Assembly: GCA_016926875.1 (NCBI GenBank)
Contig: JAFGNU010000100.1
Coordinates: 1 to 51,331 of the forward strand
Direction: 5' to 3'
DNA from: Anaerolineae bacterium
GTDB lineage: Bacteria > Chloroflexota > Anaerolineae > Aggregatilineales > Aggregatilineaceae
DNA: 51,331 nt
The notes below the pieces were generated by a model. It saw only the letters and a program-made list of their open reading frames with translations, was not told where the DNA came from and ran no database searches. Positions 23,281 through 31,638 of the stretch are shown here, piece by piece; position 1 is the stretch's first letter; every line of letters starts with the position of its first letter. A program made the position numbers and the translations under genes.

Positions 23281-24881
23281 GGGAACGTGACATGAACTTC
23301 AGCGATCTACTGGTTGATCTGCCGGACCTGATCACGCCGCCGGATCATGATGTGCCGATCAGTGCACCGATCACCGAGAATGCGCAGGGCGTCGAGCCGG
23401 GCGGGGTGTTCCTGGCGCGGCAGGGCGCTAATGTGGATGGTCATGAGCTGATCCTGACCGCCGTCGAAAACGGTGCAGCGGCGGTGGTGGGCGAGCGCAC
23501 GCCGGGGAAAGTCAAGTGCCCGGTGTCGTATGCACAGGTCGCGGACGGCATGGCGGTGCTGGGGCTGCTGGCGGCGGCATATTACGATTACCCATCGCGT
23601 AAACTGACCGTGATCGGTGTGACCGGGACGGACGGCAAGACCACCACGTGCGCGCTGGCTCATGGCATCCTGGCGGCGGCGGGCCTGCCGACCGGGTTGA
23701 TCTCAACCGTCAGCGCGGTGATCGGTGATGAAACGCTGGCGACCGGGCTGCATGTCACCACGCCGCCCGCGCACGAAACCCAGATGTACCTGGCGCGTAT
23801 GGTCGAGGCCGGGCTGACGCATGTCGTGCTGGAAGCGACCTCGCACGGGCTGGCGCAGGGACGTGTGAACGGCGTGGATTTTGACGTGGCCGTATTGACC
23901 AACGTTACCCACGAGCACCTGGATTTTCATGGCACCTGGGAGCAGTACCGGCGCGACAAGGCGCGGCTGTTTCAGATGGCGGCGACGTCGTATCGCAAGC
24001 CGGATACGCCCAAAGTGGCCGTGATCAACGCCGACGATCCCAGCGCCGACCTGTTCCGCCATGTGTCCGATGGGGTGGACCGGGTGCTGACCTACGCGCT
24101 GGAGCCGGTATACCCGGTGGATGTACGGGTCGATTCTGCCACCTACGAGCCTGATTCTACGCTGGTCAAGATTATCGGGCCGGACGGGCTGAAGCAGCGG
24201 GTAAAAACGCGGCTGGTCGGGCCGTTTAACGTGGCGAATATCCTGGCGGCGGTTGGGGCTGCTGCGGCAGTGATCCACGACGACCCGGAGCGGCTGCGCC
24301 ATGCTATCTTCGAGGGTGTCAGCCACATGCCTGCCATCCCCGGACGCATGGAGCGCATCGACGAGGGGCAGGACTTTATGGCGATTGTCGATTTTGCGCA
24401 CACGCCCAACGCGCTCAAACGGGCGCTGGAAGCGGGCCGGGCGATGATCCCCTATGACCGGCGGATTATCGCGATCTTTGGCAGCGCGGGCCTGCGCGAC
24501 CGTGAAAAGCGCCGCCTGATGGCCGAGATCGGCGCAGAACTGGCCGATGTGTGCATCCTGACCGCCGAAGACCCGCGCACCGAATCGCTGGGGAGCATCC
24601 TCAACGAGATGGCCCAGGGCTGCATCAACCGGGGCGGGGTGGAAGGCGAGACATTCTGGCGCGTGATGGACCGGGGACGGGCGCTGGCGTTTGGTTGTTC
24701 GCTGGCGCGGCGTGGTGATCTGGTGATCGCGTGCGGTAAGGGGCACGAGCAAAGCATGTGCTTCGGCTCGATTGAGTATCCCTGGGACGACCGCGAGGCG
24801 CTGCGCGCAGCGCTGCGTGGTACGCCCCTGCTCACACTGCCCACCGCCGAATTGAAAGCACGGGATTCCGGGCTGCTGTAG
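23277..24881 (+). CDS. murE: MurE-type UDP-MurNAc-dipeptide amino acid ligase
   Basis: This is a 534-residue Mur ligase. It has the N-terminal UDP-binding domain (GVFLARQG), the ATP P-loop GVTGTDGKTTT, the central TNVTHEHLDFHGTWEQY and RDKARLF (carbamylated-Lys region), and a C-terminal ADP-binding domain with DFAHTPNALKRAL. MurE adds the third stem-peptide residue. The specificity loop, DNPR in diaminopimelate enzymes, reads EDPR here (residues 431-434), so the amino acid it adds is open. Starts at 23277 (ATGA overlap) or 23292 are both possible. It is alone among mur genes; the neighbours are not a dcw cluster. Confidence 0.85.
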   Translation: MRERDMNFSDLLVDLPDLITPPDHDVPISAPITENAQGVEPGGVFLARQGANVDGHELILTAVENGAAAVVGERTPGKVKCPVSYAQVADGMAVLGLLAAAYYDYPSRKLTVIGVTGTDGKTTTCALAHGILAAAGLPTGLISTVSAVIGDETLATGLHVTTPPAHETQMYLARMVEAGLTHVVLEATSHGLAQGRVNGVDFDVAVLTNVTHEHLDFHGTWEQYRRDKARLFQMAATSYRKPDTPKVAVINADDPSADLFRHVSDGVDRVLTYALEPVYPVDVRVDSATYEPDSTLVKIIGPDGLKQRVKTRLVGPFNVANILAAVGAAAAVIHDDPERLRHAIFEGVSHMPAIPGRMERIDEGQDFMAIVDFAHTPNALKRALEAGRAMIPYDRRIIAIFGSAGLRDREKRRLMAEIGAELADVCILTAEDPRTESLGSILNEMAQGCINRGGVEGETFWRVMDRGRALAFGCSLARRGDLVIACGKGHEQSMCFGSIEYPWDDREALRAALRGTPLLTLPTAELKARDSGLL

Positions 24882-25036
24882 GGCAGAGGGCGCTGCATCA
24901 GGCGGGCGTGGGTGATCGGTCAGGCAGGCGACCAGCCGCCCGGCGGCAGGTAGTGCTATGCTGATGATATAAGCAAGCAGGTTTGATCAATGGGCGGCGC
25001 CCCGGTACAATGACACGCGGGGGCAGGGATTCGGCT

Positions 25037-25942
25037 ATGGTGGACCTGGGTATCGTAATCGTAAGCTGGAATACGCGCGACCTGCTGCGCAACTGTCTGC
25101 TATCCATCGCAGCATCAGGCGGTGATTTTGCGCACCGTGTCGTTGTGGTAGACAACGCTTCGAGCGATGGCAGCGCTGCGATGGTCGCGGACGAGTTCCC
25201 CGGTGTTGAACTGATCGCCAGCCCAACCAACGAGGGCTTTACCGGCGGGAATAACCGGGGCCTGCGCGCGCTGGGCTTTGAGTGCGGCTGTGATGACAGC
25301 GCGCCGCGTTATGCGCTGGTATTGAACCCGGATACCGTGCTGCCGCCGACCACGCTGGTCACTATGCTGGCCTATATGGATGCCGACAAGTCGATTGGCG
25401 TGGCAGGGCCGAAGCTGGTCATGCTGGACGGCAACCTGGACCTGGCCTGCCGCCGCAGCTTCCCCTCACCCGAAATCAGTTTTTACCGCATGGTCGGGCT
25501 GTCGAAACTGTTTCCCCACAGTCGGCGCTTTGGGCGGTATAATATGACGTACCTGGACCCCGACATCGAAACCGAGGTGGACTCGGTCGTAGGGGCTTTT
25601 ATGATTGTTCGACGCGAAGCGATCCGGCAAGTTGGACTCTTCGATGAAACGTTTTTTATGTATGGAGAAGACCTGGATTGGGCGTATCGCATCAAGCAGG
25701 CCGGGTGGAAGGTGATGTACAACCCGAACGTGACGGTGACGCACGTCAAACGGGCGGCGAGCAGCCAGTCACACCGGGCACAGCGCGAGTTCTACCGGGC
25801 GATGCTGATCTTCTACCGGAAGCACTACCGAGCGACGACGGCATGGTGGCTGCACATACTGATTCTGACCGGGCTGGCGCTGAGAGGTGGCCCGGTCCTG
25901 TGGCAGGAATTGCGCCACCCGACACCATCCATGACCGGCTAG
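25037..25942 (+). CDS. Family 2 glycosyltransferase
   Basis: This 301-residue GT-A fold enzyme has the motifs IVIVSWNTRDLL, VVVDNASSDGSAAM, NEGFTGGNNRG and LNPDTVLP (metal-binding DxD-like Asp), then GAFMIVRREAIRQVG and FDETFFMYGEDLDWAYR. It is of the rhamnosyltransferase-like kind that builds surface polysaccharide. A hydrophobic helix near the end may touch the membrane. The ATG at 25037 starts the fold directly and follows AGGGA; an ATG at 25010 is possible. Its end overlaps the proposed start of the following sugar transferase, so the pair is translationally linked. Confidence 0.9.
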   Translation: MVDLGIVIVSWNTRDLLRNCLLSIAASGGDFAHRVVVVDNASSDGSAAMVADEFPGVELIASPTNEGFTGGNNRGLRALGFECGCDDSAPRYALVLNPDTVLPPTTLVTMLAYMDADKSIGVAGPKLVMLDGNLDLACRRSFPSPEISFYRMVGLSKLFPHSRRFGRYNMTYLDPDIETEVDSVVGAFMIVRREAIRQVGLFDETFFMYGEDLDWAYRIKQAGWKVMYNPNVTVTHVKRAASSQSHRAQREFYRAMLIFYRKHYRATTAWWLHILILTGLALRGGPVLWQELRHPTPSMTG

Positions 25943-27363
25943 GCTCCACGCTGGACCGGCGGGTGCGGGGGCTGCTGCACAGCGCCCTGCTGCTGATCGA
26001 CGTGACGATGCTGGCGCTGGGGTTTGTGCTGGGCTACCTGGCCCGCGCGCACCTGCCGCTGCCTGCGCTGCCGGTTAACCCCCCGTCACTGATGAGCTAC
26101 ATGCCGATGCTGATCGTGCATGTTCTCAGCGTGCTGGTCGTGTTCTATTTTGCACGGATGTACCACCAGCGGCGCGCCGTCAGCCGGATTGACGAAGGGT
26201 ATACTATCGCGCAGAACGTGTCAATCGGTACGTTCATGGCAGTTGCCATCGAAACGCTGACGTTTAAGAACAGCGCGCTGGAACTGGACTATCCGCGCGG
26301 CGTGATCATCTACGCCTGGATATTCGGCATTGTGCTCACCATCCTGGGGCGCGAAGCGCACCGCCAGGCTACTATCTGGCTGCGCCAGGCAGGCGTGGGA
26401 CGCGACAATGTGCTGATCATCGGCTCCGGCGAGGTGGCGCGCACGATTGCCGAAAAGATTCGCTGGTCGCCGCAGTTGGGCTACAACATCATCGGGGCGG
26501 TCAACGGCGCGCCCGGCGGGACGGTTGGCGAGGTGCCGATCATCGGCACAACCGGCCAGCTTCCCGATCTGATTGACGAGTACGAGATCGACGAGGTGAT
26601 CATCGCGCTGCCCGAAGCGTCGCACCGCGAACTGGTGCAGTTGGTCAGCAAATGCCAGCGCGGCAAGGTCAGCATCAAGGTTTACCCCGACATTTTCGCG
26701 TATATGACCGGCGGCATGACGGTTGATGATCTCAACGGGATGCCGATGCTGTCGGTGCGCGACGTGGCGCTGCGCGGCTGGAAGCTCAGCTTAAAGCGTG
26801 GGATGGACGTGGTCGTTTCGTTTGTGGGGCTGGTGCTGCTCAGCCCGTTTTTGACCCTCACCGCGATTGCGATCAGGCTGGAATCGCCCGGCCCGATATT
26901 TTACTGCCAGGAACGCATGGGCCTCGATGGGCGTCCCTTCCCGATGATCAAGTTCCGCACTATGCGCCAGGACTCCGAAAAACACGGTCCGGGCTGGACG
27001 GTGGAAAACGACCCGCGCGTGACGCGCTTGGGGCGGTTTATGCGCCGGACCAACTGGGACGAGATGCTCAACCTGATCAACGTGTTATACGGGCAGATGA
27101 GCCTGGTCGGGCCGCGACCGGAGCGCCCGCACTACGTCCAGAAGTTCCGCGAATACATCCCGCGCTACATGGAACGCCACCGCGAAAAGGCGGGCATGAC
27201 CGGCTGGGCGCAGGTTAACGGCTTGCGCGGCGATACGTCGATCCTGGAACGCACCAAGTATGACTTGTGGTACGTCGAGAACTGGTCCCTGTGGCTGGAC
27301 ATCAAGATCGTGCTGCGTACTATCGTCCAAATGACCTTCGGGCGCAGCAAAAACGCGTATTAG
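25900..27363 (+). CDS. Undecaprenyl-phosphate sugar-1-phosphate transferase (WcaJ/WbaP type)
   Basis: This is a membrane enzyme that starts a surface polysaccharide by moving sugar-1-phosphate onto undecaprenyl phosphate. It has four or five N-terminal helices, a Rossmann-like domain (NVLIIGSGEVARTIAEKI), then the catalytic PglC-like part: KRGMDVVVSFVGLVLL, GRPFPMIKFRTMRQDSE, RRTNWDEMLNLINVL, MSLVGPRPERPHYV and GMTGWAQVNGLRGDT. The start is uncertain: GTG 25900 with GAGAGG upstream is proposed, overlapping the GT2 gene by 43 bases; GTG 25963 or ATG 25843 are alternatives. The catalytic core is clear. Confidence 0.88.
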   Translation: MAGIAPPDTIHDRLGSTLDRRVRGLLHSALLLIDVTMLALGFVLGYLARAHLPLPALPVNPPSLMSYMPMLIVHVLSVLVVFYFARMYHQRRAVSRIDEGYTIAQNVSIGTFMAVAIETLTFKNSALELDYPRGVIIYAWIFGIVLTILGREAHRQATIWLRQAGVGRDNVLIIGSGEVARTIAEKIRWSPQLGYNIIGAVNGAPGGTVGEVPIIGTTGQLPDLIDEYEIDEVIIALPEASHRELVQLVSKCQRGKVSIKVYPDIFAYMTGGMTVDDLNGMPMLSVRDVALRGWKLSLKRGMDVVVSFVGLVLLSPFLTLTAIAIRLESPGPIFYCQERMGLDGRPFPMIKFRTMRQDSEKHGPGWTVENDPRVTRLGRFMRRTNWDEMLNLINVLYGQMSLVGPRPERPHYVQKFREYIPRYMERHREKAGMTGWAQVNGLRGDTSILERTKYDLWYVENWSLWLDIKIVLRTIVQMTFGRSKNAY

Positions 27364-27406
27364 GGCGCTGTGCCAGGTTTTTTGCTGATAAGGCTGTTAT
27401 GCAATT

Positions 27407-27553
27407 GGCCTCACCCCCCGGCCCCCTCTCCATTCGAAATGGCGAGGGGGAGCAAAGCTGCGAGCGTCTGTTATCCTGCTGCACTGCTCCCCTTTTCCCC
27501 TCTATAGCTTTGCTGGAGAGGGGAGAAGGGGCTGGGGGATGAGGGGTGAGGCC
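27407..27553. repeat. 147-bp palindromic element (MITE-like), full copy
   Basis: The ends are a perfect 11-base inverted repeat, GGCCTCACCCC and GGGGTGAGGCC. Inside are a small hairpin around CCATTCGAAATGG and C-rich and G-rich arms that pair imperfectly. A left-half copy lies at 44753-44809. It encodes no protein and fills most of the 294-base gap before the MazG-like gene. A target duplication was not evident. Confidence 0.75.
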
Positions 27554-27657
27554 CTGTTACATGTTGACGTATATCAAACGCACGAGGCACCAGGGGCGCG
27601 GCAGGGCGCGCCCGTGCTGTTTTAGGGACACATCCAGATCAACGACAAGCGCATATT

Positions 27658-27993
27658 ATGGACATCACCGAACTGACACAACGGATGCACGAATTTGTGC
27701 GGGCGAAAGGCTGGTACGAACCCGATTCGATCCACCCCCAGACGCCGCGCAATCTCGCCACGTCGATCTGTATCGAAGCGGCGGAAGTGCTGGAACATTT
27801 CCAGTGGAACGGCGCGATCACCGACCGGGACGCGCTGGCGGGCGAACTGGCCGACGTGGCGCTGTACCTGCTCCAGCTTGCCAGCCTGAGCGGGATCGAC
27901 CTGGAACGGGCGATCCTGGATAAACTGGACGCCAACTATGGCCGCACCTGGGGTGACGGTGACGATCTGCCGCCTCCACCGGAAGAGGGATAG
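27658..27993 (+). CDS. MazG-like nucleotide pyrophosphohydrolase
   Basis: The 111-residue all-helical protein has the MazG metal-binding pattern: EAAEVLEHFQW (E..E) and, about 25 residues later, ELADVALYLLQL (E..D). Single-domain members of this group hydrolyse (d)NTPs to monophosphates and pyrophosphate, either for housekeeping or in stress. The tail is Asp/Pro-rich. The ribosome site is weak. The next gene starts seven bases after its stop, so the two form a pair with a TIR-like protein. Confidence 0.88.
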   Translation: MDITELTQRMHEFVRAKGWYEPDSIHPQTPRNLATSICIEAAEVLEHFQWNGAITDRDALAGELADVALYLLQLASLSGIDLERAILDKLDANYGRTWGDGDDLPPPPEEG

Positions 27994-28000
27994 AGACGAT

Positions 28001-29020
28001 ATGAGCGACGCGGGGAATGTGAATCTGGGCTTTGTGGTCGAAGTGATACAGGGTAACGCGCTCACCGTTACAACGGATGTGCTGGGGGTCAAGCACACGT
28101 CCAGCCCTGGCGGGTTGGGCGCTCAGGTGCGTAAATATTTACCGGAGGATGCCGGGATGCTGCCCGGCGCGGAGGAATACCGCATCTGGGCCGGGCGGGG
28201 CGTTGCGCAGGCGGAATATATCCTGATGCTCGGCGCGCCGCCGACCTTTGCGCTGCGTTATCCCCAACTGCGCGACCTGGGACGGCGCTTTTTAGAGGCG
28301 TTGTGGAATGAAGGGTTGGACGTGCAGCACTTCACGACGACGATTCACGGCGTGCGAACTGGCATTGGTCTGGACGAGATCGAGGCGTTCCGCTCGCTGC
28401 TGCTGGGCATGGCCGACGCCTACGAAGCCGGGCATTACCCGCCCACATTGGAGCGCATCACCTTTGTCGAGCAGGACGAAAACCGCGTCCGCCTGCTGAA
28501 AGACGCGCTCACCCAGTTTTTGCCCGATGCGCCCGCGACTGCCCAACGCCAGACAACCGCCGAACCGGAAGCGGTCACCGCCATGATGGCCGGGCCGGAG
28601 TCGTTCGAGCCGGAATTTCGCAAGCCCGAAGCCAACGAAATGACGCCGCACGTGTTTGTCGCCATGCCGTTCAAGGGCGACTACGACGACCAGTTCTACC
28701 TGGCGATTCAGCCCGTCGTCAGCGAGATGGGCTTTTTGTGCGAGCGGATGGACCTGGACACCTTTACCGGCGATATTGTCGAGCGGATGCTGGATCGCAT
28801 CCGGTCCGCCTGTCTGGTGATCGCGCTGCTGGACGGCGCAAATCCCAACGTGTACCTGGAAGTGGGCTTTGCGTGGGGTGTAGAAACGCCGACGGTCTTG
28901 ATCGCGCATCAGGACGAAAAGCTGCCGTTCGACGTGCGCAGCCAGCGCGTGCTGCTCTATGAACGCATCTACCTGCTGAAGCGGATGCTGGCCGGTGAAC
29001 TCAAGCGCCTGCTGCTGTAA
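28001..29020 (+). CDS. Two-domain protein with C-terminal TIR-like/deoxyribosyltransferase-like domain
   Basis: This is a 339-residue soluble protein. The C-terminal domain (about residues 217-339) begins HVFVAMPFKGDYDDQFY, continues with LVIALLDGANPNVYLEVGFAWG, and has Glu287 where related nucleotide-binding TIR-like and nucleoside deoxyribosyltransferase folds keep their catalytic Glu. The N-terminal half (about 1-180) has a TTIHGVRTGIGLDEIEAF segment and a later ERITFVEQDENRVRLL segment, which I have the impression recur in signalling or conflict proteins but cannot name firmly. NAD or nucleotide cleavage is an inference. It pairs with the MazG-like gene upstream. The start follows GAGGGA. 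Confidence 0.7.
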   Translation: MSDAGNVNLGFVVEVIQGNALTVTTDVLGVKHTSSPGGLGAQVRKYLPEDAGMLPGAEEYRIWAGRGVAQAEYILMLGAPPTFALRYPQLRDLGRRFLEALWNEGLDVQHFTTTIHGVRTGIGLDEIEAFRSLLLGMADAYEAGHYPPTLERITFVEQDENRVRLLKDALTQFLPDAPATAQRQTTAEPEAVTAMMAGPESFEPEFRKPEANEMTPHVFVAMPFKGDYDDQFYLAIQPVVSEMGFLCERMDLDTFTGDIVERMLDRIRSACLVIALLDGANPNVYLEVGFAWGVETPTVLIAHQDEKLPFDVRSQRVLLYERIYLLKRMLAGELKRLLL

Positions 29021-29024
29021 GAGA

Positions 29025-29152
29025 GTGCATTTTAGATTCAGGTCAGGATCATTTCTCGTAGGGGCAGAGCTTGCTCTACCCTGGGCGACCCACCGGGTCG
29101 TTCCTACACAGCCAATCATTAAGCCAATATGTCGCCTCAGGTTTGCCCCTCC
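29025..29152. repeat. Dispersed palindromic element, copy A
   Basis: This copy starts with GTGCATTTTAGATTC just after the TIR-like stop, contains GTAGGGGCAGAGCTTGCTCT and GACCCACCGGGTCG, and ends near GTTTGCCCC with a damaged right terminus. It aligns along its length with copies B (43158-43290) and C (46239-46345). The rest of the 289-base gap to the next gene is AT-richer and holds nothing clear. Confidence 0.7.
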
Positions 29153-29309
29153 TGTAAGAGGCGCGTTGCGAAATAAGATGAGATTCCTATAGTTGATTAT
29201 CAAAATCTGTGGCACAATAGGGATAATTATCAAGCTTAGGCCCGGAATCATCTTCTACAATCGACCTTGGTGATCATTATGGTTGCTTCAATGTGGGGAG
29301 CCATACGTC

Positions 29310-29711
29310 ATGTGTGTGTATTGTAAGGCTGCCAGCACGGTGCTGGACAAGTTGTGGGAAGACGAAGACTTCCGGGTATTCTTTTATGGCCACGGCTACG
29401 ATCTCAGCGACCTGGGACCGATGACGCACGACGTGTTTGTCCCTGCCTATCTCGCCTTCAAACGGCGGCTGACGGGCGGGGCAATCGAGCTGCTGGAAGC
29501 CCAGGTGACAGAGGATATCCTGTCGCCCCTCGCCAGGCGTCCGAACTTTCGCGCGATGTGGTCGGAATGGGACCAGGCGATGCGCAGCCAGTTCCTGCGC
29601 GAGCAGTCCGAGATCAAGCTAAGCACCCTGCTGGTCATGGCCTATGCCGCGCAGCTATCCGACGGGTATAAGTGGGCCTTCCTGGCACACGTCAACGGGC
29701 AGCGGGTCTGA
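29310..29711 (+). CDS. Unknown protein with an N-terminal CxxC
   Basis: The 133-residue, mostly helical protein starts MCVYCKAAS; the two Cys could bind metal. The rest has FFYGHGYDLSDLGPMTHD and long amphipathic helices, and no membrane segment. ATG 29310 follows GGGGAG at nine bases and was preferred over 29283. It ends about 60 bases before the proS leader. The family was not recognised. Confidence 0.65.
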   Translation: MCVYCKAASTVLDKLWEDEDFRVFFYGHGYDLSDLGPMTHDVFVPAYLAFKRRLTGGAIELLEAQVTEDILSPLARRPNFRAMWSEWDQAMRSQFLREQSEIKLSTLLVMAYAAQLSDGYKWAFLAHVNGQRV

Positions 29712-29776
29712 GCGCCTGCCATTTTTTGCCCCCACATTCCACCAGTACACTGAGCACAAATGCGGTACAATTAGCG

Positions 29777-29820
29777 CCTCATGTCGGGACAGGACATGAG
29801 GTGTTGCCGTCTTGGACGGC
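29777..29820 (+). promoter_or_regulatory. Double hairpin in the proS leader
   Basis: CCTCATGTC and GACATGAGG form a nine-pair stem with a seven-base loop; GCCGTC and GACGGC form a second stem with the loop TTG. A TACAAT at 29766-29771 could be the -10 box, placing these at the 5' end of the mRNA. No T-box consensus was seen. Confidence 0.5.
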
Positions 29821-29861
29821 GTGCTGGCAAAAACCGTTGTCGATGCAAGGAGCGTTGGATC

Positions 29862-31310
29862 GTGTCTCAGCAGGGCGTCACGCCGCAAAGTGAGGATTTT
29901 TCCCGGTGGTATACCGATGTGGTGCAAAAAGCCGACCTGGCCGACTATTCGCCGGTGCGCGGCTGCATGATCATCAAGCCCTACGGCTACGAACTGTGGG
30001 AAGCCGTCAAGGGTGGGTTGGACCGCCGCTTTAAGGCCACCGGTCATCAAAATGCTTATTTCCCGCTGTTTATTCCCGAAAGTTTTCTGAAGAAAGAAGC
30101 TGAACACGTCGAGGGCTTCTCGCCTGAGTTGGCCGTTGTGACCATCGGCGGCGGCAAAGAGCTTGAAGAACCGCTGATTGTACGCCCCACCTCGGAGACG
30201 ATTATCGGCTGGGCGTTCCAGAAATGGATTCAGTCTCACCGCGACCTGCCGCTGCTGATCAACCAGTGGGCGAACGTGGTGCGCTGGGAACTGCGCACGC
30301 GCCTGTTTCTGCGCACGATGGAGTTTTTGTGGCAGGAAGGGCATACCGCCCACGCCACGCACGATGACGCGCAGGCCGAAACGATGCGTATGTTGGGCGT
30401 GTACGCCGACTTCGCCACCAACGACGCGGCCATCCCGGTGATCCAGGGCCGCAAGAGCGACCAGGAGCGCTTCGCCGGGGCGCTGCGCAGCTACACCATC
30501 GAGGCCATGATGCGCGACCGGAAAGCGCTTCAATCGGGCACCAGCCACAACCTCGGTCAGAATTTCGCCAAAGCGTTTGACATCCAGTACACCGATGAAA
30601 ACAACGAGCTGCAATACTGCTGGACAACGTCCTGGGGCTTGAGCACGCGTATGGTCGGCGCGATCGTCATGACGCACGGCGATGACATGGGCCTGCGCCT
30701 GCCGCCCAGGCTGGCCCCGATCCAGGTTGTGATTGTGCCGATTGCTCGCAAGGACGACGAGCGCGGCCCGGTGCTGGAAGCTGTCGGGCGCGTCGAAGCT
30801 GCACTACGCGAGGCGGGTATCCGTGTGCATGTGGACGACCGCGATAACCTGTCGCCCGGCTTTAAGTTCAACGATTGGGAGATGCGCGGCGTGCCGCTGC
30901 GGGTTGAGATCGGGCCGAAGGACGTACAGAAAAACAGCGTGGCGCTCGCCCGGCGCGACATCCCCGGCAAGGCGGGCAAAGAATTTGTGCCGCAGGACGG
31001 GCTGGCGGCGGTGGTCGGGGCGCGGCTGGATACGATCCAGGCGAACATGCTGCAACAGGCGACCGAGTTCCGCGACAGCCACCTGCGCGAAGTCACCGGC
31101 AGCTACGACGAGTTCATCGACGTGTTGCAGGATGGGTGGGCGCTGACGTGGTTCTGCGGCGGCGCTGCGTGTGAAGACAAGGTTAAAGAGGACGCGGCGG
31201 CGGTCAGCCGGTGTTTCCCGCTGGACCAGCCGCACCCCGGCGAAACGGGCAAATGCATGATCTGCGGCGGCGAGGCAACCGAGATGGCGTATTTCGCTAA
31301 GGCGTATTAG
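29862..31310 (+). CDS. proS: Prolyl-tRNA synthetase (archaeal/eukaryotic-like, type 3)
   Basis: This is a 482-residue class II enzyme that charges tRNA-Pro. It has motif 2 (VVRWELRTRLFLRTMEFLWQE), GTSHNLGQNFAKAF, motif 3 near THGDDMGLRLPPRLAPIQ, an anticodon-binding domain, and a C-terminal zinc-type region (CGGAACED then GKCMICGG) ending in Tyr, all features of the type-3 form. The bacterial editing insert is absent. GTG 29862 was chosen because AAGGAG lies nine bases upstream; the frame before it overlaps the structured leader. The GYD gene follows in 19 bases. Confidence 0.96.
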   Translation: MSQQGVTPQSEDFSRWYTDVVQKADLADYSPVRGCMIIKPYGYELWEAVKGGLDRRFKATGHQNAYFPLFIPESFLKKEAEHVEGFSPELAVVTIGGGKELEEPLIVRPTSETIIGWAFQKWIQSHRDLPLLINQWANVVRWELRTRLFLRTMEFLWQEGHTAHATHDDAQAETMRMLGVYADFATNDAAIPVIQGRKSDQERFAGALRSYTIEAMMRDRKALQSGTSHNLGQNFAKAFDIQYTDENNELQYCWTTSWGLSTRMVGAIVMTHGDDMGLRLPPRLAPIQVVIVPIARKDDERGPVLEAVGRVEAALREAGIRVHVDDRDNLSPGFKFNDWEMRGVPLRVEIGPKDVQKNSVALARRDIPGKAGKEFVPQDGLAAVVGARLDTIQANMLQQATEFRDSHLREVTGSYDEFIDVLQDGWALTWFCGGAACEDKVKEDAAAVSRCFPLDQPHPGETGKCMICGGEATEMAYFAKAY

Positions 31311-31329
31311 CTGGTCAGGAGAATGGACT

Positions 31330-31629
31330 ATGCCCATCTACATTTTATTGAGCATGCTCACCACGCAGGGTGTCGAAAACATCGTGGAAGACCCGGCTTG
31401 CCTGCGCAAGATCAGCCAGGAGATCGAGAACCTGGGCGTGACCGTGCTGGAACACTACGCCACGCTCGGCCAGTATGATTTTGTGCATGTGATCGACGCG
31501 CCCGATAACGAGACGGTGGCCCGTGTCAGCATGGAGTTGATCGCGCGCGGCAGTATCAAGCCGCTGAGCCTACCGACCATCTCGATCAACGATTTTATCA
31601 GCCGCCTGAGCATGGATCGCCAACCGTAG
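31330..31629 (+). CDS. GYD-domain protein
   Basis: This 99-residue small alpha/beta protein has the hallmark LGQYDFVHVIDAPD (GxYD) and the flanking pattern MPIYILLSMLTTQGVENI. Its ferredoxin-like fold is common in bacteria but has no settled function. It lies between proS and the LLM-type gene (nine bases before the latter), probably in one transcript. CAGGAG precedes the ATG. Confidence 0.88.
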   Translation: MPIYILLSMLTTQGVENIVEDPACLRKISQEIENLGVTVLEHYATLGQYDFVHVIDAPDNETVARVSMELIARGSIKPLSLPTISINDFISRLSMDRQP

Positions 31630-31638
31630 GGGGTCGCC

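Noticed and set aside
25678-25899. N-terminal extension of the sugar transferase from 25678
   Set aside because: This part overlaps the GT2 gene, is unlike the family and looks like out-of-frame sequence; a later start near 25900 or 25963 fits the first helix.
29760-29862. T-box riboswitch before proS
   Set aside because: The conserved T-box sequence and a terminator/antiterminator pair were not found.
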